The notes under the pieces are model-generated. The model worked only from the letters and a program-made list of their open reading frames with translations, was not told the origin of the DNA and ran no database searches. Positions 53,288 through 64,000 of a stretch of DNA of 64,000 bases are shown one piece after another. The DNA is from Nakataea oryzae (lineage: Eukaryota > Ascomycota > Sordariomycetes > Magnaporthales > Magnaporthaceae). A program made the translations under genes and the position numbers. The number at the start of each line of letters is the position of its first letter. The first letter of the stretch is position 1. The stretch covers positions 1 through 64,000 of the forward strand of contig PYSQ01000003.1 of NCBI GenBank assembly GCA_003049435.1. Direction: 5' to 3'.

Positions 53288-53974
53288 TCATTGTCCTGTC
53301 ATCCCAAGGGTGGCCTGCAGCTCCGCTGAGACCTCAAGCGGTCTTTCCCTAGGAACGAGACCCAGGTCAAAGAGTTCCTGGTCCGTAATTCCCGGACGCT
53401 CGTCAAGCGTGCGCTTCAGCTCCCGCGCTCGCTCCGTGACGTCCTCAATCCCAACAATCCCGTCAGCAACCCAGCCCACCGCGAGCTCGCCCGGGATCCC
53501 AATCTGTATGCTGCGGTAGCCCAGCCTCTCTAGACGAACCGTACGCTCCGGGTCCCACTGCACGTTCACCACGCCCTTATTCTTCTGCTTCTTCCCCTTC
53601 CTCTCCCTTCCATCTCCACCGTCCTCCACCCCATTCTCGGAGGCCCGGGAGCTCCCGGCGTGCGTGAGGGCAGCCCGGGCCAGCAGGCCGAGGAAGCAGG
53701 CGCGGCGGACGCGGATGGCCAGGATGCGCTCCTGGCCGGGGTCCTTGAACGAGTAGCCGGCGCGGTGCAGCATCCAGGCCCACGACGGCTTGATCCACGT
53801 CGTGCGCGTCGTGCGGAACTGCGCCGACGCGTCTAGCCGCTGCGCCGCGACGGCCGCCGACGCGATGGCGGCCGAGTAGGCCTGGTAGACGGTGATGGTG
53901 TCGTCGTCGTATAGGGCTCGGATCTGGCGGTAGGGGGTCTGAGTAGGGGGTGGACTGGGTGGGTTACTGGTCAT
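53288..53974 (-). CDS. DUF4291 family protein
   Basis: Intronless protein of 228 residues from the ATG at 53974; the frame stays open upstream with another ATG at 54070, which would add 32 residues. The DUF4291 hallmarks are present: YRQIRALYDDDTITVYQAYS near the N-terminus, TTWIKPSWAWMLHRAGY, GQERILAIRVRR and VQWDPERTVRLERLGYRSIQIGI. An insert rich in Gly, Lys and Glu (about residues 120-145) separates the halves. The family is widespread in bacteria and fungi; its function has not been established to my knowledge. Probably cytosolic, as no signal peptide or membrane segment is seen. Confidence 0.88.
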   Translation of the reverse strand: MTSNPPSPPPTQTPYRQIRALYDDDTITVYQAYSAAIASAAVAAQRLDASAQFRTTRTTWIKPSWAWMLHRAGYSFKDPGQERILAIRVRRACFLGLLARAALTHAGSSRASENGVEDGGDGRERKGKKQKNKGVVNVQWDPERTVRLERLGYRSIQIGIPGELAVGWVADGIVGIEDVTERARELKRTLDERPGITDQELFDLGLVPRERPLEVSAELQATLGMTGQ

Positions 53975-55361
53975 GGTGGACACTGTTATTTTGGAGGGGC
54001 GTAGAGGGTCCTGCTGGTTATGCTGGCGAGCGCAACTAGTATCAGTCATGCGTATGCTTTTACCTCCCATTTGTTATTCCAGAACGATTATAGGTATAGA
54101 TCTCTGCTCTGCTTTTTATGTCCCCAGATTCGAGGAACAGCTGCAGCTGAGACCAACATGAAGCGATTGACCGGCATGAGTCAACGGCCAACAACAGGCG
54201 AAGCAGCTATTCAGCTCGGGCTGTGTGGCACTGGCGCCAATCTCCTTTCTGGAAAAATTAACCAAGTTTGGGCCCAAAAAGAAAAGGCATGGGTTGAGAG
54301 TGTAAAACCTCTGAGATATCGTCAGGGAACTGGGGTTGACAAAGTCGTCTTCTCTAATGAACAAAAAATAACCTACAAAAAGCAAGAGTTCGTGGGAGCA
54401 CTACTCTCGCAACAGGACGGCGGGAGCAGTGGAAACTAAGAAGAAAATCCATGGGTTGCGACGATTTCCTTTTGGACGCATCTAGGGATGAATCATTGAG
54501 GCTGGTGGTCTCGGCAAGGAAGGATGGCCGCAAGTGGGATTCAGTGCCAACCCACTGGAGCCGAGTCTCGCAGCACTGACCGGAGCGCTAAACACAGCCC
54601 GCTGGGGGCCAAACCTCGCGCAGTTGCCGCGCGCCCAGTGCCAATTAGTGGGGCGCGAAGGCCACCATGGGCGGCCCACAGGTAACGGGCGCCTACCGGC
54701 CAGGCACGGAAAGATCAACATGATGTTGGCTTCGATCGAAGAAACCGCACACCCAGCCGGTTATGGAGGCCGGAGACCGTCGAAGCCGACCATGAGGGGC
54801 CGGCTCCTTGTCACCCCCCATCCTTGTTCATTGACTCCAAGCGCGCGCAAGTCCCACGTGGCCGTCCAGCCGAAAGCGCCAAAGTGCAGTGGAAATTCTG
54901 CCAATACCAACAGTCACAGCCACAGCCCCCAAAGAGCACCGCCGCGGCCCAGGCAGGCAGCCATGCAGGCAATTGAGCCTCGCGACCTCCCTCGGTCACC
55001 CGTCACCCGGCCCATTGTTTCCGGTTGCCTCCCTTTGACCTCGCCTTCGTGTCGGTCACGCCGCAGAACAGCTCCTACAGTTCTTTGATTACGACCAGGT
55101 CCGTGGCCGCAGTCATGGTCTGGCCCCAACCGCCAAATAGCCTCGTGAGGCAGCCGTTGGTGAGGCGGAAATGGGGGCGAACACCAACACAATCGTGATA
55201 TCGAGCGGCCGTTTATAAGTTTGCCGATTTCCTTCCACGACCCTGGCGTCCCAGTGGATCGAGAGAACAATCCACCGAGCCATCAAGACTTCCATCGTCG
55301 GCCAATCCAGCACGCCGTCACCAGAAGCGTAGCACCCACACAGCTCCCTAAATCCACAGAC
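53975..55361. other. Intergenic region, no confident gene
   Basis: About 1.4 kb between divergent genes. A plus-strand frame at about 54158-54439 (139 residues in all with its upstream part) has no recognisable motif and is treated as chance. No RNA genes or repeats were seen. Confidence 0.45.
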
Positions 55362-56835
55362 ATGGCCATCTCCGATGCAACTAAAGGGATTAAATTCCCA
55401 ACGCTATACTGGCGGACCTCTCACGCAGTGATGGAGCCACTGGAACCCATATCCGCAGAGTTCACATGCGTAAGTCCTCGAGCGGCATCCTCGTCCTCAC
55501 CCTTGCCCTGCGGCTAACCCCCCTGACCTGTCGCCAACAGCTCGTCTCAATCGCCCGCATCGGCCTGGTAACCCTCGAGGGCTCGCGGGGAAGGGCGGCG
55601 CTCGAGCACGTCGGACACTATGCCCTCGACAGGTGGCGGGAGAGCGGGCGCATCGACTGCGACGCGGACCCGAGCAAAATGCGCGAATACGTCGACCACT
55701 TCCTCGAGCGCGTGCGCGGCGGGTTCCCCAGGATCGTGGTCGACTCCACCCTCGAGTTCCCCCATGCACTGCCCCTCTCATCTCGGGTCTTTAGCCCGGC
55801 GCCTTGCGAGGGCGTGTGGGATGGAAACCGAGCCGACTATGTTCCGGGCATGGCCGTGACTATCTCCATCAACGCGGCAGTAAGTCTCCGTCTGAGGATT
55901 CCGCCATCTCAAAGTCTTTGCAGTCGGCAGTTGCCAGTCATAAAGACTAGTCGGCTAACTTGGAGTACCACTTCACAGCGGTTTGGTCACTTCCTAAAAC
56001 TGTTCCAGAAGTACCAAGGCCAAAAGTCCGAAGAAGAGGATGACGAGCAGGACTGGGCAGACTTCATCACCTACGAATTTGTCCTTGGGGCTAGGTTCGC
56101 TGTCGACCTCTGCCACGCCTTCCTAGGCTTCTTGGCCGGCGGCCAGCGGGGAAATGACTTCAGCTTCCCCATTCCCCCTATCACCCCTCCCAACGGCCGA
56201 GTCCGCTCTCTGCCCATCGCGCAAGAGCTTCTCCTGGGAGGAGACGCTGGGCGCGAGCTACAGCAGATCCTCTATGGCGGCTATCTGGAGATCTACAAGG
56301 GCATGTATAACAAGGAGGCCCAGGTCAGTACCACAACTACTCAAGCACTACCCAGCCACCAGGCTTGGTCTAGGTTAACGTCTCGACTGAACATTACATT
56401 ACAGCCCGGCATTCCCAAGGTGATCAACAAGGCGGACGTGGCGCGCGGGGTCACCTTGAGCGCCATAACTGGCCAGATCTGGAACACAGGCGAAGGTAAG
56501 GGGATAAAAGGATATCTTTGAACCGCAGTGCAAGATCGCAGGACGCTAATTCGGCCCTCAATCCCCCTGCAGATTCCCAGTTCCCCCTCGGCACCGAGCA
56601 AGACGGCACAGTCATCGACGCCCAATGGAGGGACAAGTTCGTCAAGATGGTCTACGACAACAACGCTTCGATCAAGACGTCGGTTCAGCTGAACATCACC
56701 GGAATGACCGAGGAGATCATGCGGCAGCTCATCCTGCACTGTCGGGTTGGCCGGGCGTATCGGGTTGTCGAGCGGGACATGTGCTGGGCCGCGACACAGC
56801 CGGGACGTCTTGTTAATCCCGTCCCGCTGCGTTAA
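55362..56835 (+). CDS. Hypothetical protein, 5 exons
   Basis: Model of 381 residues: exons 55362-55469, 55541-55879, 55979-56323, 56405-56495 and 56573-56835. Donors are GTAAGT, GTAAGT, GTCAGT and GTAAGG, acceptors are CAG throughout, and phases are consistent. It starts MAISDATKGIKFPTLYW and ends ATQPGRLVNPVPLR. There is no signal peptide and no clear membrane helix. Stretches such as RFGHFLKLFQKYQGQ and an acidic SEEEDDEQDW are visible. The final exon (IKTSVQLNITGMTEEIMRQL) looks globular. The coherence of five exons argues strongly for a real gene. I do not recognise a domain and give no function. Confidence 0.75.
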
Positions 56836-57612
56836 GGGGCGCCGGTGACGGCCGTGTACGAGTGATTACGGTTAACGGATCTTTCTGGTTTGCTTTGCAT
56901 TTTTCGCCCGTTGGGGTTTATGGCGCAGATATAGATTGTATTTTTACGGGAGCCTCGGATGGATAGATCAACGATACCCGCGTCGGTACGCAACAAGAAG
57001 ACGGTTCCCGAGCTGTGTGCCTTGGGCGAACTGTGTTAATCGGATGGGCGCCTGACAGGAGGCACCCATCATGCCACTAGTCTAGGCCTAATTAGTGGAT
57101 ATGTGCCTTGGGACTTGTCGCCTTGAATTCTCCTCGCGCCACGAATCCAGGAAAGATTGTTGGCAGACCACACCACTCTCCGAGGCAAATCTTTCGCCGC
57201 GAGTCAAATCCGAAGGTTTGCATAAAATAACTAATATTTTCTTTTGATGCTAAAGAATCTCACAGGATTGTGCTATAATAAAGCACTGTGTGCTTGCATC
57301 GGTTGTGCGGTAGTACCGACAAGCCGCCGTGACATGTGCCATTGGTGGTTGCCACGACCGAGGGTGAGTGGGGCCCCCTTCGTAACTCCTTTAACTCCTC
57401 GTAGACCGACCTAAAACCCGACAATCCGTACCTCCAAACAGGAAAACGCCCAGTAGATGCGGATAGAAAAAAAAAAGGACCAAAGATGCAACCGGTCCAA
57501 AGACACCTCATCACACGCCATGCATGATACTACCGAGAGTGTCATGCGTGCGGGGTTGTTGTACCCTCGGATGGGCGAAAGGGAAAAAAACAAAAGAGAG
57601 ACGGTTGTTGGA
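56836..57612. other. Intergenic region, no gene seen
   Basis: 3' flanks of two convergent genes; AT-rich around 57230-57300. No ORF or RNA gene was recognised. Confidence 0.5.
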
Positions 57613-58022
57613 TCAGCGACGCTGCTGCGACTCGTAGACACGGATCGCCGCCTCGAGCGACTCAAGCGAGTCCCGGTCACCGTACGCTGACAGGAGCTCC
57701 TCGTTCCGCCTCCGGCGGTCGGCCTCGTTCTCCATCCTTTCCGACCTGCTCGAGGAGGCCTTGGAGGCCTGGGACTGGCGGTAGAGCGACACGCCGTAGC
57801 CTATCCCTGCCAGAGCCACTGCTGAGGGGATTCTGCAGAGTGGAAGATGCCTTGGTCAGCACAGGGGCGAGAAAAGAAACGGGAGAGCTTCGGTGCTGTC
57901 AGGTGGACTTACAGCTTCGCTGCCCTTGGTGTCTTTGGGGCCTGGAGGTATGGCAGGTATGGAGGGAACACCCTCGAGTTGGTGGCGAACTGCCTGGTTG
58001 ACTGTTGCTTTGTTGGAGCCAT
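57613..58022 (-). CDS. Small two-exon protein with one hydrophobic segment
   Basis: 109 residues from exons 57913-58022 and 57613-57832 (GTAAGT donor, CTGCAG acceptor, phase 2). The N-terminal part is basic and hydroxylated (MAPTKQQSTRQFATNSRVFPP), as in a mitochondrial presequence. A short hydrophobic stretch, IPSAVALAGIGYGVSLY, follows, then a charged helical tail (SERMENEADRRRRNEELLSAYGDRD). I infer a small mitochondrial inner- or outer-membrane protein. No family was recognised. Confidence 0.68.
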
Positions 58023-59314
58023 TGCTGTATTATTTGCGGTGTTTCTGCGTGTGGTGGTGTAGGCAGTGTTCATTCGATCGTTGGGGGGAGAACAGTCGCG
58101 GTTTGCGTGTATCGACAGTCGATACGAGCTCTGCGAGGAGGCGAAGCTTCTTATTGGGGCTGCGACAGTGTGCAAATGTCACCGGAGGAAGGGCCGGGTG
58201 GTCTGGATTTCCAAAGTTGCTCGTCCCTGGGGAAACCAAAATAGATCAAGATGACACGAGCAGAAGGTTGTTTGGCATGGGAGGCACGTCGGCGAAGAAG
58301 CACTTTATCCAGGCGCCCCGGGAGGCGGAGCCCGAGGTTCTTAAATATGCCGGGCCAGGGAAGCTGGTGTTTCTGGGCACAATGCAGCAGCTCCAACCCG
58401 CCGCCCGCCGTGGGGTCGACAAGCTCCGCCGCGTCTGCACGACCCCAGTCCGTTCTGGAGGCACCCTGCTGCGGGGACCCGCACCACTAAGGGGTGGCAT
58501 GTTTTGGGTAAATCGTGGGGTGAGAGCCTGGGGAAAAGGCACGACCGGCGCGCGCTGCGCATCAGCCGACCCCGCTTTTGGCAAGCCGGGATGCAGCCTG
58601 CGGGAATGCGTGGCGAGTCGGGAAGAGAGAAAAAAACAAAAAAAAAAAACAAAAAGAATTCTTGACGTCGGACCCGAACTTTTCTCAGCCCGAGCCGATC
58701 TACAGGTTGGTTCTGTTGCGATTTTTCGATGGGCACAAAAGATCAGAGGCAATGTGCACGCCCTGGACCTTCGATTTGGAGCTTGGACCGCGCTGCCAAG
58801 GGCTTAGTGCGACGGCCATCGCCAGCAACTGCCGCTGCGACGAAGCTGTGGGACGCGCCACTGCCGCACATGCGTACCACTAACCAAGCCCTGATTATCT
58901 ATGCAAGTCTAAAGCGCCGCCCGTTGCAGGACAGTGTCGATGCACGGCCGGGCCAAACAGCCGCGCAGCACAGCGTTCTAGGGCCCTGCTGAGCTGGCCT
59001 GGCGCCCCCCGCAGCCGACGCGGCGCAAAGTCGGTCGGTTGGCCGGCTAAACGGCGAAAATAGCCCGAGGTGCAAACGGCCCAATGATGTTCTTTCGATA
59101 GTATTGGTACATGGTTGAGGTTGGATTAATATGGACGTATCAGCAGTTGCGGAATAGGCCGAGACCCGAGCAAAATCACGCTACCACGAAGCCCTTGCAG
59201 GCGTGTCGTGGCGCCACTATCGAAAGCGGGCCAGCTGGCCATATATCCATCTGCCTGTGCCCTAAATAGCTTACACGCGCCTTGCGAATACCCCATCCGC
59301 ATCCCCCCTCCCGC
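58023..59314. other. Intergenic region, no gene seen
   Basis: About 1.3 kb upstream of the small two-exon gene and downstream of the AA12-like gene. An A-rich run lies at about 58627-58655. Long frames here lack motifs and overlap on both strands. Confidence 0.5.
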
Positions 59315-60837
59315 TTAGTTGCCCAGGCCCGCGCCGCCCGAGATCATGTAGATCTCGCCCGTGCTGTCGCTCGTCATGAACATCCTGCCCTTTGCGTCGA
59401 TGGTCAGCGCGACGGGGCGGAAGCAGCCGCCGGGGCAGACGCTGTTGTTGCCGTTGCGCATGATGATGACGCCCGGGGTGGCCGAGTTGGCCGGCTCGAG
59501 CGGCTGCCCGTCGGCGCCGAGCTCGACGCGCATGACGCGGTAGCCGTCGGGCGGCGAGCGGTTCCAGCTGCCGTGGAAGGCGATGAAGGCGTACTTGCCG
59601 TCGCGCGTGAACTTGACGTCGAGCGGCGCCGTGTGGCTCGGGAAGCTGAGGCGCGGCGGCAAAAAGTCGCGCTGGCACGCCGCGTCGAGCGCCGACGCGT
59701 TCTGGCCCGCGCCCACGCTGACGGCCACCTGCTTGCCCACCTCGAGCGCCGGGTTCGACAGCGTGTCGGTCCGCCACGCCCCGACGCACGTCGGGTAGCC
59801 AAAGTTGCCGCCCAGCTGCGGGTTGCCCGGCGCGATGGCGCCGTGGAAGTTCATCTTCTCGGCCGGGTTGTCGTTGTTCACCCGCGCGCCAAAGCGCTGC
59901 ATGTCGTCGATCGAGTTGTCGACGGACCACTGGTGTTTGAGACGGGTTACAGGTCAGCTGCGGTTTGCTTCCAACTCGAGCGGCGTTTCCGCCCTCCACG
60001 TCTTTTTTCTTTCTTATTTTTCCTTGTCTCTCCCGCGATCACTTACGAATTCGCCCCGGGCAACGTTCTCGCTAAAGGCGACCGTGTTGCGCACGCCCAT
60101 GGCCAGCAGACTTCCGCCAGTGGCGTGTGGCTGGGCGGTCTTGGAAATCTCCGAGATGCTGAAGTAGCGGATGACGGCACGCCCGGTCGCCTCCTTGGCC
60201 GCATCGGGGTCGATGTTGTTGTAGGAGCCGCGGTGGACCAGCAGGAGGTCTGGGTTCGCGCGGGAAACCCACAGTGACCTCGTCGCGTGGGTGGTGCCAG
60301 GGTTGTTCAGGTCGGTGACGACCAGCTTGCGGTTGGCCACCGTGCCGGCACCGGCGTTGTACTCGTACTGGTACACGCCGTGCATGCCCGACACATAGAG
60401 GTGCTTGTTGTCTGGCGATAGGGCGATGCCGTGATTGAGCTGCGGTGCGACAATGCCGGTCAGTGTCAGCGGGGAGGGTTTTCGTCGCACGCCACCGTCG
60501 GCCTTGCAACCCCAAGCCGGACAAGACCACCTACCTGGCTGTCAGCAATCAGCTGCTTGCTCGACTGGACGCACACGCTCCCGGCCGACTCGGCCAGGGT
60601 GATGTGTCTCACGCCGGCGCCGCCCGCCTCGACGACGAGCAGGTTGCCCTGGCTGTCGGTGGTGATGCCGCGCGGGCGCGAGAGGCCGCTCATCAGGGGC
60701 TTGGAGACGTAGCCCTGGCTCATCTGTACGTCGAACCGAACCGAGGGTGCGGCCTGGCACTGCTGGCCGAGCGACTGCCCGGCCAGGAGCACGGCCGCGA
60801 GGAGGCCGGAGCCACGGATCCAGTTCACAGGAGCCAT
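59315..60837 (-). CDS. Secreted quinoprotein sugar dehydrogenase-like protein (AA12/sorbosone dehydrogenase type)
   Basis: 436 residues in three exons: 60535-60837, 60047-60439 and 59315-59929, all in phase 0 with GTAGGT/GTAAGT donors. The signal peptide is MAPVNWIRGSGLLAAVLLAGQSLG. The rest is a six-bladed propeller-like sequence: LSRPRGITTDSQGNLLVVEAGG, LNHGIALSPDNKHLYVS, LNNPGTTHATRSLWVS, GVRNTVAFSE, FGYPTCVGAW and APLDVKFTRDGKYAFIAFHGSWNRSPPDGYRVMRV. The FHGSWNRS motif is typical of L-sorbosone/soluble aldose dehydrogenase-like quinoproteins and of fungal AA12 pyranose dehydrogenases. It would oxidise sugars extracellularly with pyrroloquinoline quinone. Cofactor dependence is inferred from the family. 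The upstream in-frame start at 60975 would mask the signal peptide. Confidence 0.87.
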
Positions 60838-61884
60838 CGCAACGTTTCGATCGAGTTGGTCTTGGCGACTGACTGCGCTGAGTCGAGCAACTAGCCTAGG
60901 GCGTGGGGCCTGGAGGAATGGGGAAGACGGTGCTGGTCCGGCTGGGGAGCCTGGGAAGAGGACGAGGCCGAGCAAGAGGCAGTCAGCCGCGGGACACGGC
61001 CCCCCTTAAAAGGGCACCGGCGGACAGGAAAGCAGTGGTCGGTCCATCATGCGAAGCAGGGGGCCGCATACGCAACTTCTCAGAGCAGGAAAACCACCGA
61101 GATAAGCTCCCGCTTGGCGCATTCGGCATGTCACGCGGGGACGCCAATTGCCCGGCCTCCTGGGGAAGGCCTCTTTCTTCTTTTTTTGCCTGTCGTCATT
61201 GGCGGAACAACCGGACCACAGCCGGCTTGTGGCAGGTCGCCGGCGTACGTGGGCGGAGGTATAGCGCCCCCAGGTACAGCCAGGGATCGGCGCTGATCGC
61301 GGTGGGAACGAGGGCGGCCTGGGGAAGCATCGCTCGTGCTTGGCGCGGCGGAAACAAGAAGGTCGCATCCCAGACCCAGGGCGCCCCGTGGCCGAACCGG
61401 GCGGCGTCGCTGGCGGCGAAGCGGGGGCGCCGAGAGGCCCAAGACGATGACGGCAGATTGCTGCGTCGTGGCGCGGCCCCTGCCTCGGCCGCGACGCCCC
61501 GGCCTGCACGCATTGGGAAATGCCATCTCGAGCCAATTCCGGATTCCCATCTGGGCGCTCTGCGTTGCGGCGCATTGGCGGCGCCAAGAAAGGTTGCACG
61601 AGCGACTGACGCAAAGCCCTCCTTTGGTCGCCCCCCTGACATCTGCTGGCAGCAGCTCTCCCACACGTGAAGTGACGCTTGGCGCGACCAGGTTGCGGCC
61701 GTCGGGCTAACCGCAAGCGGAAGCTCATCAGGATGAATCATCACCGCGGCTGCGGATATGTTGGCCGCGATGCCTCGCAACATCCCCACGATTGACTGAC
61801 AGTCCATGGACAGCTTCGTCCATCCCATTCCCGCCGTCAGTCTGGTCCAGCAAGCAGCGCGCGTCGCCCGGCCCGTCATCGACC
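60838..61884. other. Divergent intergenic region between the quinoprotein and sulfotransferase-like genes
   Basis: About 1 kb, GC-rich, holding both promoters. Long overlapping frames on both strands lack motifs. A T-rich run lies at about 61169-61190. No RNA gene was recognised. Confidence 0.5.
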
Positions 61885-63029
61885 ATGGGCGGAATCCCGT
61901 CAAAGCCAGCGCCTGGCAAGAGGCTGCAGGTTATTGCGGCGGGTTACAGCAGGACTGGCACGGTGGCGATGCAACTGGCGCTAGAGTCCCTGCTTTCCGG
62001 ACCCGTTTTGCATGGGGGAACAGCAATTCTTGGGAGAGAAGACGGTAAGCCACACGCAACGCCAAGTCCGCGACCCAAAAGACGCGCCTCCTGTTTTTTT
62101 TCCTCCTCACGTCACCCTCCCCCACAGTGCAACCCCACGGCCGCCGCGGCACCCACCCATCTTTGCCATCGATGAGTGTGGATCGTGCCGGCTCCTGCTG
62201 TCGGGCGCGGGCCGTACCTCCCCCCTGCTCGTGGTTCATCGATGCTGATAACCCACAATCTTCGAACCGCAAAAAAAAGCCCACTGCCGGCTCTGGGTTG
62301 AGGCCTACCAGGCCAAGCGCGCGGGCGACTTTGACAGAACATGCGAGCTGATACGGCAGCTCACGGACGGCTTCGTCGGCGTGGCCGACATGCCGCCGCT
62401 CGACTTCGTGCCGGAGCTCATGGCCGTCTACCCGGACGCCCGCGTCGTGCTGACCACGCGGGACCCGGACTCGTGGCTCGAGAGCATCAAGCCCGTCGCC
62501 GCCAACTCGAGCCTCTGGTGGCTCCCCTACCCCATGGTCCTCGTGCCCGGCTGGCGCTGGTTCCCGACCCTGTCCCGCGAGTTTGGCACCTCGACCAAGA
62601 TTTACCTTGGCATGAACGTGAACGAGGGCCCTGTGAACCCGCTCCCTTGCAAAGGTGCTTTTTTCTCTTTTTTCCTTTTTTGTCTTTTCCTGCTTCCTTC
62701 TTGTTCTTCGTAACACACACTACTGGTTCATCGTCACTTACACGCATCGCATCCCTGCAGAACTGATTCTGAACTGGAACGAGCGGGTCAAATCCTTGGT
62801 CCCGCCAGAGAAGCTGCTGGTTATGGACATCAAGGAAGGCTGGGGGCCCCTATGCGAGTTTCTCAACGTCCCCGTCCCCGACGAACCAATCCCCCGCGCC
62901 AATGACTCGGCTGCAGCAGCAAAAGTCGCCGAGGAGATTACCATGCAGCTTGTCAAGATCTGGATCGGCATCGCTTCGGTGGCCACCGTGTCGGGATTTG
63001 CAGCCTTTAGGGTTTGGAGGAATCGATGA
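61885..63029 (+). CDS. Sulfotransferase-like P-loop protein with C-terminal hydrophobic segment
   Basis: 267 residues in three exons: 61885-62044, 62280-62654 and 62761-63029 (donors GTAAGC and GTGCTT, acceptors AAAAG and CTGCAG, phase 1 at both). The N-terminal nucleotide-binding loop VIAAGYSRTGTVAMQLALESL matches the 5'-phosphosulfate loop of the fungal Sulfotransferase_4 type. VYPDARVVLTTRDPDSWLESI matches the 3'-phosphate-binding Arg/Ser region, and LLVMDIKEGWGPLCEFLNVPVPDEPIP the conserved C-terminal part. The last 25 residues are hydrophobic (IWIGIASVATVSGFAAF), so the protein may be membrane-anchored. The first intron's acceptor has an A-run rather than a pyrimidine tract. Family activity and substrate are not established for this fungal branch. 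Confidence 0.82.
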
Positions 63030-63407
63030 TGCGCAGCTTAATGGAGGCAGGTGCCAAGACAGCGAGACTCTGCACAGCCAAGAGCGAATGCCGTGGGAAT
63101 GATGGGCCAGAATCTGGTGCACTGAGTAGCAGGCTCGCTACAGGGCCACACTGTCCTGCTGTGACTCATCCGGGCGCGTTGGTGGCCGCTGCAGTCAAAC
63201 CACTCCACCCAGATCATGCTGCTGCCTGGCTGGATGCTTGACTGCCAATCCTTTGGCACATTGGGCGGCTGGACCGCATCCTGCTGTGCGTGCACATTTC
63301 TAGCGCCTCGGGCAGATATCATCACCAATGTCTCGGGCTTTGCCAACGTCACGACGACAACAATCAACGTTACCAGAATAGCAACCAACATCACTAGGAC
63401 CGTGGCC
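63030..63407. other. Intergenic region upstream of the F-box-like gene
   Basis: 378 nt. The downstream frame is open from 63216 with an Asn/Thr-rich stretch, so the gene could start earlier than annotated. Nothing else is visible. Confidence 0.4.
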
Positions 63408-64000
63408 ATGGCTTCCCCTAACCTGACGGCCGCCATAGAGCAGTATCCGGTGCTGCATGCATTGGCCGCGCAGATTTCCGCGCTAGATCTGTTCAACCTG
63501 GCGCTGAGCTCCAAGGCCCACCACGGCATCATAGCCGCCTCCCCAGAGGTCTTCCGTCGGCTGCGCGTGTCGTCCCTCTGCGATGGCCGCGGGCTCAGGA
63601 TACGCCAGGACCAGGTGCGCCTATACACCCTGGGAAGCACTCGCTACCACTGGGGTCGAGGCAGGAGGATCACCGAGGACGAGCCGATCGAGGTCCGCCT
63701 GTACGCAACAAAGTGCGATCCTGCCTCGGCGCTGCCGTGCATCAAGTGTGGCGTCAACGTCTGCGAGGTGCGATCCATCAACCCAAACATCCAAGCTACG
63801 GGCCGGGCTCTAACGATTTGGTTGAAAGGAATGCCGCTACTACCCGCGAGAGCTTCCCGCGAACGACAGAATCGGGCGTCGACCGCACCTCAATGGGGCA
63901 TGGCAGCTCGAGAACGTCATGGCTCTGTGTCCGCCCTGTGACGAGAAGCAGGAGGCTGAGATCGCGCGCCCGGAAAACTTCCCCGCGACCCGGCTATGCA
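63408..64000 (+). CDS. F-box-like protein with CxxC zinc-binding motif, 3' end beyond window
   Basis: Partial gene. Exon 1 is 63408-63767 and exon 2 runs from 63829 to the window edge. The intron has GTGCGA donor, CTAAC branch and GAAAG acceptor, phase 0. It begins MASPNLTAAIEQYPVLHALAAQI, followed by an F-box-like helix (LDLFNLALSSKAHHGII). The motif CIKCGVNVCEECRYYPREL is completed only by splicing, with CPPCDEK further on, making a probable zinc site found in a group of fungal F-box proteins. These act as substrate adaptors for SCF ubiquitin ligases when a true F-box is present. An upstream in-frame ATG at 63216 would add 64 residues. Confidence 0.72.

Noticed and set aside
61006..61903. 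Overlapping ORFs of 235-255 codons between the quinoprotein and sulfotransferase-like genes
   Set aside because: They overlap on both strands in GC-rich promoter DNA and show no conserved motif.
1..64000. CRISPR arrays, operons, riboswitches or rho-independent terminators
   Set aside because: No direct-repeat/spacer array of CRISPR type exists. The repeat array at 12.6-13.9 kb is coding, and the genome is eukaryotic with spliced genes, so bacterial signals do not apply.

Overview
The window is nuclear DNA of a filamentous ascomycete, most likely a Sordariomycete. The evidence is GC-rich coding sequence, many short spliceosomal introns (about 49-230 nt, with GTAAGT/GTATGT-like donors and CTAAC/CTGAC-like branch sites), fungus-restricted families (HET, PDR-type ABC transporter, Zn2Cys6 regulators, AA12 quinoprotein, CorA-like domain protein) and mutated retroelement relics. 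I cannot name the genus from sequence alone. All exon models were built by hand from splice sites and reading-frame continuity.

Layout. 0-12 kb: an MFS transporter, then the divergently transcribed housekeeping pair UBC6 (ER ubiquitin-conjugating enzyme) and SAM50 (mitochondrial outer-membrane beta-barrel assembly), an FAD monooxygenase, and a convergent Zn2Cys6 regulator that carries an in-frame stop and a GC-AG intron. 12.5-14.2 kb: the most striking locus, a secreted precursor with seven near-identical copies of a cationic, cecropin-like peptide separated by LEARD spacers. 15.8-23.6 kb: an accessory zone with a deleted LINE fragment, a C2H2 plus Zn2Cys6 regulator, an AT-rich hairpin-rich repeat block and two small orphan genes.

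23.6-46 kb: malic enzyme, a tandemly duplicated orphan family (one pseudogene, one intact gene, one further promoter relic), a small secreted cysteine-containing protein, a GH43 glycosidase, a CorA-like membrane protein, an SFH5-type Sec14 lipid-transfer protein and a full-length PDR-type ABC exporter. 46.8-53.3 kb: a HET-domain gene, a Ty3/gypsy fragment joined to a degenerate ORF, a tRNA-Val(AAC) gene and a short-chain dehydrogenase pseudogene. 53.3-64 kb: a DUF4291 protein, a five-exon orphan, a small two-exon protein, an AA12-like secreted quinoprotein, a sulfotransferase-like protein and the start of an F-box-like gene cut by the window edge.

No classical biosynthetic cluster is evident. 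Genes for contact with the environment (repeat peptide precursor, small secreted protein, GH43, AA12, ABC and MFS transporters, HET) are interspersed with conserved cell-biology genes and transposon debris. The peptide precursor is the best candidate for an undescribed system: one transcript could yield seven copies of an amphipathic peptide through secretory-pathway processing.
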